Assembly: GCF_020889785.1 (NCBI RefSeq)
Contig: NZ_JACMYK010000016.1
Location: 20,812-84,811, forward strand
Origin: Bradyrhizobium acaciae
Lineage (GTDB): Bacteria > Pseudomonadota > Alphaproteobacteria > Rhizobiales > Xanthobacteraceae
DNA: 64,000 nt
Direction: 5' to 3'
The notes under the pieces were generated by a model. That model did not search any database. It had not been told where the DNA came from and saw only the letters and a program-made list of their open reading frames with translations. Shown here piece by piece: positions 56,832-64,000 of the stretch; the first letter of the stretch is position 1, and the number at the start of each line of letters is the position of its first letter. Position numbers and translations under genes: made by a program.

Positions 56832-57737
56832 TCAGCTCGGACCGCTCCGGGTGCCGGATTTCAGCGAAGCCATCGCGTGCGAGCTCTGCACGCCGCCTCT
56901 CCGCGCGGTGAAGAAGACGTACAGCAAGCAGACGTCGATCAGCATCGTGGCGGCCATGACGCTGTAGGCCCATGGGCTTTCGATCAGCTTCACTTCCATC
57001 AGCACGCGCGACAGGCCGAAGCCCACGACCCACGCATCGAAGCTCATGCAGATCCGGCGAAACGTCTCGGCATCCAGCCGCCGGATCAGCCAGGCCCCGA
57101 GCGGTATGCCGACGACAACGCAGGGAACGAGCACGAACAGGATGCTCCGGCTCTCTTCGATGAAGAGGCCGAGCTTGTAGTACGCGATCGCAGTCAGGCT
57201 GGACTCGGTCACCCGAACCAGTGCGAGACCGGCCCGGAACTCGTCTTTGACGAGACCCTGATTGTTGAAAAGGATCGCCAGCGGCGGTCCCGAGATGGTC
57301 GTGACCGAGTACAGGACTCCGAGCGTCGTTCCAAACGGCAAACCGACCAGCCATTTCGACTGGATCGGCCTCCGCCAACCGGCCGCCTGCAGCAGGATCA
57401 GCGGCAGGATGATCGAGTAGGTGGCGAATTTGGTCCAGCCCGGCTGCAACGACGTCAGCGTAAAGGCTCCGACCGCGATGCCCGGCACCAGGCCGATCAG
57501 AATAGGCAGCACACGCCGCCACACCGCCGGAACGCCGCTCAGGTTGATGCACAGAACATACAGATTGACGACGACTTCGACGATGACGACGGCAGGGTTG
57601 AGGACGCGGTTGGTGTAGAAGACAAGGGCGACCGGCACGGTGAGCGAGGAAAACCCGTAACCCAGCGCACCGTTCACAAAGGCCGCAAACAGAGCGATCG
57701 CGGCAAGAACGATCACAGCAGAATCAATTGACGTCAT
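56832..57737 (-). CDS. TauE/SafE family permease
   Basis: A 301-residue membrane protein of the sulfite exporter TauE/SafE family with about eight helices, the start MTSIDSAVIVLAAIALFAAF then NGALGYGFSSLTVP, and the repeat-like TTISGPPLAILFNNQG. It may export sulfoacetate or sulfite; substrate unproven. Convergent with the M20 gene. Confidence 0.87.
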   Translation of the reverse strand: MTSIDSAVIVLAAIALFAAFVNGALGYGFSSLTVPVALVFYTNRVLNPAVVIVEVVVNLYVLCINLSGVPAVWRRVLPILIGLVPGIAVGAFTLTSLQPGWTKFATYSIILPLILLQAAGWRRPIQSKWLVGLPFGTTLGVLYSVTTISGPPLAILFNNQGLVKDEFRAGLALVRVTESSLTAIAYYKLGLFIEESRSILFVLVPCVVVGIPLGAWLIRRLDAETFRRICMSFDAWVVGFGLSRVLMEVKLIESPWAYSVMAATMLIDVCLLYVFFTARRGGVQSSHAMASLKSGTRSGPS

Positions 57738-58283
57738 CTTTGGCTTTTACCGGATCAGTCGCTTTGCCCGCGACATTATAGCCCATGGAAGGGAACGCGG
57801 TGTCGAAACTTGCGGCCGTGGGCCGTCGCAAGGCACCGCCCTCGCCGTCACGGCACATCGCCACCACGCAGCGCCATGGCGCTGCGCCGTGACGTTCGCC
57901 GCGATCTTCGGATCGGTGTTGTCGTGATGGCGTGATCTAACTTGTCGGCGCGGCTCGCGACATCAAGGCCAACCGGTTGACCCGACAGGGCGCCACCTCA
58001 TCACAAGTTCGGGCATGGAAACTCCTTCGCCTGGCATGCCGCCTGTGGCATTCCGCCGACAGGAACCTCGCCGCGGCTTCGAGCCGATTGAGACCCGAAA
58101 TGACGGGTTTCCGACGCGCTTTCGCAGGCGCCGTGGTATATCGGACACGAGAACCGTGTCGGCCGACCCGATTTCCCTCACCGCCCGATTTTCCCTTCAC
58201 CGCCCGATTTGCAATCCGCTGAACTTGCTGCCATTTCTTTGGCACGCATCGCTTTGGTGCCATCAAAGGGGCCCGTCCGGCTC
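57738..58283. other. Gene-free region with a compound palindrome and a short tandem repeat
   Basis: About 545 bp. At 57868-57885 lies the perfect 18-bp palindrome GCAGCGCCATGGCGCTGC, flanked by CGTCACGGC (57846-57854) and its complement GCCGTGACG (57886-57894). An imperfect 18/19-bp tandem repeat (TTTCCC-TCACCGCCCGAT units) spans 58172-58208. No supportable gene. Confidence 0.5.
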
Positions 58284-59321
58284 ATGTTGTTGCTTGAGTC
58301 GCTTCCAACGGTAGTCGGCGCCGCCGCCATTGCTCCCGCACTGCTGGTATTGTGGCTCGTCATCGCCGCCGACGAGCGCCCCGGACCGCCGGTGCAGGTG
58401 TGGCTCGCCTTCGTGCTCGGCGCAGCCAGCATCTCGCTGCTGGGGCTGGCGCGAATTCCGTTCAATGCGCTGCTCGCCATCCCCGACAATCCCTGGGCGA
58501 CGCAGGCGATGCGCGCTCTGTTCGGCGTCGCGGTGCCGGAGGAGATCGTCAAGGTTCTCGTCATCGTCGTCATCTCGACGCGCCGCCGCGCCTTCGCCGA
58601 TCCGATGGATACGGTGGTCTATGGCGCGGCTGCCGGGCTCGGATTCGCGGCTTACGAGAACCTCGCCTATCTCGTCCAGCACAAGGACATGTGGCGCGCG
58701 CTCGCGGCGTTGCGCAGCGTGCTGACCGTGCCGTTTCACGGCGCGCTCGGTATCATCGCCGGCGCCTACCTTGCAATCGCGCGCTCCGGCGGCGCGCTCG
58801 GCGCCTACCGGGGCCACCGCGACTGGGCCCGCATCACGAACTGGTCGCTGGTGCTGGTGGCGCCGGTCCTGCTGCACGCGGCGTTCGACTTTCCGCTGCT
58901 CGCGCTGCAGCGTATCCCCGATCTCAGCTCGAACGCGCACCTGCTGCTCGGCTCGGCGAGCGTGCTGATCGGCTTCTCCTCGATCGGTTTTGCAGTCCGA
59001 CTGGTGCGCCGCCTCGGCAAACATCATGCGCCGCGCACCGACGTAGCCCGCGAGCGGCTCAGCCAGCTGCGGCGGATGTGGGCGCTGCTGCTGATCGGCG
59101 GCGGGACTGGTTTTGCCGGTGTCTCCTTCCTGTTGACCTCGCTGCATCACTGGTACGTCAATCCCGAGCGCAATGCGTCCTTCATCCTGGTTCCGATCGG
59201 CTTCACCTCGATCCTGATCGGACTTGCGCTCCTGATCGCGACCACCGCCGTCTACTTCCTCGGCCGCAACCGGATGCGGACCGCCGCCGAGGGCTTTCCG
59301 TCCGCGCCCGGTCAAAGCTAG
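58284..59321 (+). CDS. PrsW family intramembrane protease
   Basis: A 345-residue polytopic protein of the PrsW/CAAX-like protease family. Conserved membrane-embedded motifs are visible: EE in VPEEIVKVL, ENLAYLV and the histidines in VPFHGALG and LLHAAFDFPLL. The ATG at 58284 follows AAAGGGG. PrsW cleaves anti-sigma factors in Bacillus; the substrate here is unknown. Confidence 0.8.
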   Translation: MLLLESLPTVVGAAAIAPALLVLWLVIAADERPGPPVQVWLAFVLGAASISLLGLARIPFNALLAIPDNPWATQAMRALFGVAVPEEIVKVLVIVVISTRRRAFADPMDTVVYGAAAGLGFAAYENLAYLVQHKDMWRALAALRSVLTVPFHGALGIIAGAYLAIARSGGALGAYRGHRDWARITNWSLVLVAPVLLHAAFDFPLLALQRIPDLSSNAHLLLGSASVLIGFSSIGFAVRLVRRLGKHHAPRTDVARERLSQLRRMWALLLIGGGTGFAGVSFLLTSLHHWYVNPERNASFILVPIGFTSILIGLALLIATTAVYFLGRNRMRTAAEGFPSAPGQS

Positions 59322-59400
59322 CGCCCCGTCCGGCTCCGCTCCCCTTGCAAAATAACCTCGGCGGGTTCAGGGAGGGACACAGACTAGGCGCGAGAGGACG

Positions 59401-61257
59401 ATGGGGCACAACTACAAGAATTATCGGCCGGATATCGATGGCCTACGGGCCGTTGCCGTCTCGTTGGTCGTGCTCGGCCACGCGTTCCCGCAATATGTTC
59501 CGGGGGGTTTCGTCGGGGTCGACATCTTCTTCGTCATTTCCGGCTACCTGATCACCGGGATCATCTATGGTGACATTCAGAACGGGAGCTTCAGCCTTGC
59601 GACGTTCTATGCGCGTCGCATTCGCAGGATTTTTCCCGCCCTGATCGTCGTCTTGATCGCCGCCTTCATCGCCGGATGGCAACTTCTGATGCCGAGCGAG
59701 TTGGTGGCCCTTGGAAAGGAGATTGCGGCAGGCGCGGGTTTCTCGGCAAACCTGCTGTTCTATTCGGAAGGTGGCTATTTCGACGCGGCCGCGCAAACGA
59801 AGCCGCTGCTCCATCTCTGGTCGCTCGGCATCGAGGAACAGTTCTATCTTGTCTGGCCTTTGCTGCTGTGGGCGCTGATGCGATGGCGGATCGCCGCCGC
59901 CCCCCTTGCCCTGATCTTCATCGCATCGCTTGTCGCAAATATCCTGGTCGTTCGAACCAACCCTGAAGCCGCATTCTACCAGCCGTTCACGCGGGCGTGG
60001 GAGCTCGCGGCCGGAGCATTGGTGGCCGTCTGCCTGCCCAACGGATTCTCCGCCGCGCGCGACCTTCTCGGATGGTCCGCGCTCGCAGTGATCGCGGCGG
60101 TAACCGCATTCTATTCGCCCTCCATGACCTACCCCGGGATCGCAGCGGTGGCGCCGGTCGCCGCAGCCGCGGCCCTCATCATGTCAGGTCGCAATCGATT
60201 TCTCTCGACCCGTACCGCGGTCGCGATCGGGCTGATCAGCTATCCGCTCTACCTCTGGCATTGGCCGATCCTGGTTTTTGCGGCGAGCTTCAAAGGTCGT
60301 CCCCTGACTTTGGCCGAGAACGGGCTGGCCGTTGGGGCCAGCTTCATTCTGGCCTGGGCAACCTTTCGCTACGTCGAGCGCCCAATCAGGTTCGGGCAGT
60401 GGCGGGTGGCGCCGGTCCTTGCGGCATCGTTGGTGGCCGTTGCATCGGTGGGAGCTTTGGCGATCGTCGACGGCTTTGCCTTTCGGCTTCCGGCGATCGT
60501 TCGCGAAGCCGGCGCCATGACCGTATCCAGGGACTTCCTGAGATACGGCGAATGCCATATCTCCGCTTCCGCCGATCCCGCGTTTGATCCGAGTTGCGTC
60601 GACGCCAGCAAGCGTCCGCTTGTTTTCGTATGGGGCGATTCGACCGCCGGCATGCTTGCCGCCGGGCTGCGGCAAGTCCAGGGCGATCAATTCGGGTTGG
60701 CCCAGTTCACCGTCAATTCGTGCCCGCCGCTCTTCACCACGCAGGCCGAGACCATTCCGTTTTGTGTTCAGACCAACCGCCACATCGTTGCTGCGGTTGC
60801 CCGCTCGCACCCCGATGTCGTGCTCCTGCACATGTTGTGGAGCAGAGAACCCACCGCCGACGATCTCCGCCCAACGATTGCCGCCCTCAGACAGGCCGGC
60901 GACGCCCGTGTCATCCTGGTCGGCCCTGTCCCGGTGTGGACCGACACGGTGCCCCATCTGACGGTGCAATATTTCCTGCGCCATCATGCGTTGATCCCGG
61001 AACGCAGCCACGATGTGCGATCGACCAAGCAGGCTGACGACAGGGTTGGGCAGATCGCCGCCGATCTCGGGATCGAATATCTGTCGCCCTATGAGGAGCT
61101 GTGCAACGCGGACGGATGTCTGACGAGGGTCGGGACCAGCGCAAACGATCTGGTATCGGCCGACTTCCTGCATCTGTCGCCGCGCGCCTCGCGATATCTG
61201 GCGGCCAGGCTTGTGCCAAGGATTCTGGCTGTCGAAAACCGCCATGCGGAAAGATGA
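59401..61257 (+). CDS. Acyltransferase-3/SGNH surface-glycan O-acetyltransferase (OafA type)
   Basis: A 618-residue protein. The N-terminal acyltransferase-3 domain spans about ten helices (RPDIDGLRAVAVSLVVLGHA, FFVISGYLITGII, LWSLGIEEQFYLVWP). The C-terminal periplasmic SGNH domain has VWGDSTAG (GDS block) and the catalytic DFLHLSPR (DxxH). Such proteins O-acetylate lipopolysaccharide or other surface glycans. AGAGGACG precedes the ATG. Confidence 0.9.
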   Translation: MGHNYKNYRPDIDGLRAVAVSLVVLGHAFPQYVPGGFVGVDIFFVISGYLITGIIYGDIQNGSFSLATFYARRIRRIFPALIVVLIAAFIAGWQLLMPSELVALGKEIAAGAGFSANLLFYSEGGYFDAAAQTKPLLHLWSLGIEEQFYLVWPLLLWALMRWRIAAAPLALIFIASLVANILVVRTNPEAAFYQPFTRAWELAAGALVAVCLPNGFSAARDLLGWSALAVIAAVTAFYSPSMTYPGIAAVAPVAAAAALIMSGRNRFLSTRTAVAIGLISYPLYLWHWPILVFAASFKGRPLTLAENGLAVGASFILAWATFRYVERPIRFGQWRVAPVLAASLVAVASVGALAIVDGFAFRLPAIVREAGAMTVSRDFLRYGECHISASADPAFDPSCVDASKRPLVFVWGDSTAGMLAAGLRQVQGDQFGLAQFTVNSCPPLFTTQAETIPFCVQTNRHIVAAVARSHPDVVLLHMLWSREPTADDLRPTIAALRQAGDARVILVGPVPVWTDTVPHLTVQYFLRHHALIPERSHDVRSTKQADDRVGQIAADLGIEYLSPYEELCNADGCLTRVGTSANDLVSADFLHLSPRASRYLAARLVPRILAVENRHAER

Positions 61258-61346
61258 GCGCACAGCTATCGCTGCCGCAACTGACGGGGCTGACCATTTG
61301 TAGCCGGTTAGGATAGACTGCACACGCGCAGATCCGGAGAGCCGCG

Positions 61347-61919
61347 ATGACCCTGTCCAACGACCTCGACAAGCTGCGATCGGAAGTGAAGGCCGCCGTC
61401 AAGCAGCACTGGAAGGCATTCCTGTTCGAAGGCATCCTGCTCGTCGTCCTCGGCATCGCCGCGATGATCGTGCCGACCTTCGCGAGCCTCGCCGTCACCA
61501 TCTTCCTCGGCTGGATGTTCCTGATCTCAGGCATCGGCGGGCTGATCGCAACGTTCTGGGCGCGCAACATGCCGGGCTTCTGGTGGTCGCTGATCTCGGC
61601 CGCGCTCGCCGTGCTGGCCGGCATGGTGCTGCTCGCCCGTCCGATGCAGGGCGTGCTGACGCTGACCATCGTCATCGGCGCCTATTTCATCGCCGAGGGC
61701 GTTGCCACCATCATGTACGCGCTGGAGCATCGCCGCGAATTGTCGGGACGCTGGTCCTGGCTCCTGATCGCCGGCCTGATGGATGTCGTGATCGCGTTCT
61801 TCATCATCGCCGGCCTGCCGGAGTCGGCCGGATGGGCGATCGGCCTCCTCGTCGGCCTCAATCTGATGTTCGGCGGGGCGACCCTGATCGGCATGGCGTT
61901 GGCGGCGCGCAACACCTGA
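61347..61919 (+). CDS. HdeD family membrane protein
   Basis: A 190-residue protein with six predicted helices in three pairs (ILLVVLGIAAMIVPTFASLA, LVLAVLAGMVLLARPMQGVL-type repeats), the HdeD/DUF308 pattern linked to acid resistance in enterics. It starts MTLSNDLDKLRSEVKAAVKQ. The aroG leader promoter lies just after its stop. Confidence 0.85.
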   Translation: MTLSNDLDKLRSEVKAAVKQHWKAFLFEGILLVVLGIAAMIVPTFASLAVTIFLGWMFLISGIGGLIATFWARNMPGFWWSLISAALAVLAGMVLLARPMQGVLTLTIVIGAYFIAEGVATIMYALEHRRELSGRWSWLLIAGLMDVVIAFFIIAGLPESAGWAIGLLVGLNLMFGGATLIGMALAARNT

Positions 61920-61952
61920 CAGGCAACTGGCTGCCCTGCGCGGATTGGGGGG

Positions 61953-61980
61953 GTGACAGGCCCGCATCCGTGCGCTATAG
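61953..61980 (+). promoter_or_regulatory. Candidate sigma-70-type promoter of the aroG leader transcript
   Basis: GTGACA (61953-61958), 16 bp, CTATAG (61975-61980). The expected start of transcription is about 61987, only a few bases before the leader ATG at 61990, so the leader would be translated from a nearly leaderless RNA. No ribosome site precedes that ATG. Confidence 0.55.
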
Positions 61981-61989
61981 AGCCGCCCC

Positions 61990-62070
61990 ATGATCACCGT
62001 CGCCACCAGCTATTTTTGGTACTTTAGCTACGACAGCTCGCTGGCGGCAGGAGGATCGCGCTCAATCTGA
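61990..62070 (+). CDS. aroG leader peptide (26 codons)
   Basis: A short frame whose codons 8-14 are Tyr-Phe-Trp-Tyr-Phe-Ser-Tyr, an extreme run of aromatic residues directly before a DAHP synthase gene. The product starts MITVATS and ends GGSRSI. It is a control peptide whose translation senses charged aromatic tRNAs, not a functional protein. Confidence 0.88.
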   Translation: MITVATSYFWYFSYDSSLAAGGSRSI

Positions 62071-62120
62071 AGAATTGCAGCAAACATCCAAAACAAGCCG
62101 CCAGACCTGGCGGCTTTTTT
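62002..62120 (+). promoter_or_regulatory. Transcription attenuator of aroG
   Basis: Segment 2 (GCTGGCGGC, 62040-62048) can pair with segment 1 (GCCACCAGC, 62002-62010, one mismatch) or with segment 3 (GCCGCCAG, 62097-62104). Segment 3 alternatively pairs with CTGGCGGC at 62107-62114 to form the terminator hairpin ending in six T (62115-62120). Aromatic codons 62011-62031 lie between segments 1 and 2, so stalling there frees segment 2 to form the antiterminator. Confidence 0.82.
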
Positions 62121-62159
62121 GTGTGCCGGCAGGTCCTAAAAATCCCAAAGGAGCCAGCC

Positions 62160-63245
<1,086 letters not shown>

Positions 63246-63416
63246 CGCGACGGTCCGGATTGAGCTTTGCTGGCGGTGCGCACGAAATCGCGCTCCGCCA
63301 GCTTTCCGAGAGCCGTTGCGCGTCGGTACCGTTGCAGCGCGAGGCGCCGGAATGGAGGTGTCATACGACTGGCTGAAGGTGTTTAATGGTCGCGGGGCTC
63401 GAACGAGGAGTTCTCA

Positions 63417-63863
63417 ATGAACAGCGTACAAATCGAGCAAAAGAGTTACGAGATGCCCCCGCAGGAGGGGATCAGCATCGCCCAATTTCTCACCGTCGCC
63501 GACATTGAGCGATCGGCTCGCTACTATGAAAAGGTTTTCGGCGCTCGCATTTTGAGCCTCGGTGACGGCAATGCGCCCGGATATCTTCAATTCGAAAATA
63601 TCTGGATGATTTTGAACGTCGGAGGCGGACCGACACCGGACAAGCCGACGGTATCGCTCAGCGTTCCCGACCCTAACAACATCAACAGTTTTCTGAATCT
63701 CCGCGTTGCGGATATTCAAGCGTGCTATCGACTCTGGAAAAGCCGAGGAGCCGAGTTCATCACCGAGCCGTTGGAGAAATACGGCGAGTGGCGCTGCTAC
63801 ATCCGCGACCCCGACGGTTATCTGATCGAGGTGGGCCAGAGCACTACCGTCAAATACGGCTAA
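63417..63863 (+). CDS. VOC family protein (glyoxalase/bleomycin-resistance fold)
   Basis: A 148-residue single VOC protein: QFLTVADIERSARYYEKVFG, ENIWMILNVGGG, RVADIQACYRLWKSRGAEF and the C-terminal YIRDPDGYLIEVGQS with the metal-binding Glu. Metal- or substrate-binding enzyme of unknown specificity. The stretches 63246-63416 and 63864-63985 show no gene. Confidence 0.85.
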   Translation: MNSVQIEQKSYEMPPQEGISIAQFLTVADIERSARYYEKVFGARILSLGDGNAPGYLQFENIWMILNVGGGPTPDKPTVSLSVPDPNNINSFLNLRVADIQACYRLWKSRGAEFITEPLEKYGEWRCYIRDPDGYLIEVGQSTTVKYG

Positions 63864-63985
63864 CGCTGTGGCCGCACCGGGTGCGGATTTAGCCGCTTGC
63901 GAATCTCCGCACGGGAAGACCTCGCCCTGTTTGCGGCGTGCCCTTTGATTCCAAAATAGGTACCGTGCCGGCGTTGCTGGCGGCC

Positions 63986-64000
63986 TAGAGCGTGATGAGA
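63986..64000. repeat. Truncated start of the two-hairpin rhizobial repeat
   Basis: CTAGAGCGTGATGAGA at the window edge matches the left end of the element at 27152 (CTAAAGCGCGATGAGA) at 14 of 16 positions. The rest lies outside. Confidence 0.5.

Noticed and set aside
62121..62159. Earlier GTG start for aroG
   Set aside because: It would lie directly after the attenuator T-tract without a ribosome site; the GTG at 62160 has AAAGGAG at the right distance.

Overview
The window is a high-GC chromosomal segment of an alphaproteobacterium. The best fit is Bradyrhizobium or a close relative in the Nitrobacteraceae. The reasons are the serS-surE-pcm-M23-yajC-secD order, the tatABC-scpAB-nagZ-SPOR-argS block, an ExoR homologue, a complex I NDUFS4-like subunit, and intergenic palindromic repeats of a kind common in that genus. 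No phage genes, transposase, integrase, CRISPR array or nodulation cluster is visible, so this is mostly core and near-core genome.

Left part (1-28 kb). Minus-strand envelope and housekeeping genes: secD (cut by the left edge), yajC, a LysM/M23 murein-hydrolase-type gene split by a one-base frameshift, pcm, surE, a repeat-rich protein of unknown function, serS, tatCBA, scpBA, nagZ, a SPOR-domain protein, argS and a dGTPase-like gene. Plus-strand genes among them are a DUF815 ATPase, a YkgJ-like protein, a porin, a stand-alone receiver protein and erpA. An RND efflux pair, a GNAT acetyltransferase, exonuclease III, exoR and ilvD follow.

Middle (30-42 kb). A leucine/isovalerate degradation cluster (ivd, mccB, mccA, HMG-CoA lyase) faces a TetR regulator, with two related candidate operators in the shared promoter. 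After an Lrp-type regulator and a complex I subunit come two convergent glycan-modification-type genes, opgC and a NodU/CmcH-family carbamoyltransferase. opgC is preceded by a long inverted repeat.

Right part (42-64 kb). This is looser, with many small proteins, tRNA-Pro(TGG), tRNA-Glu(TTC), a sirtuin, a double cold-shock-domain protein, glyoxalase, GST and PilZ proteins, a UPF0182 membrane protein, an M20 hydrolase, a TauE-type permease, PrsW, an acyltransferase and an HdeD protein. It ends with aroG (DAHP synthase).

Two regulatory regions stand out. First, aroG is preceded by an apparently leaderless 26-codon leader peptide with a Tyr-Phe-Trp-Tyr-Phe run and mutually exclusive terminator and antiterminator hairpins, which together look like a ribosome-mediated aromatic amino acid attenuator. 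Second, an 865-bp stretch without a protein gene (48528-49392) holds three tandem structured segments. Each ends in a strong plus-strand intrinsic terminator and carries a C-rich loop, which suggests a small-RNA array.
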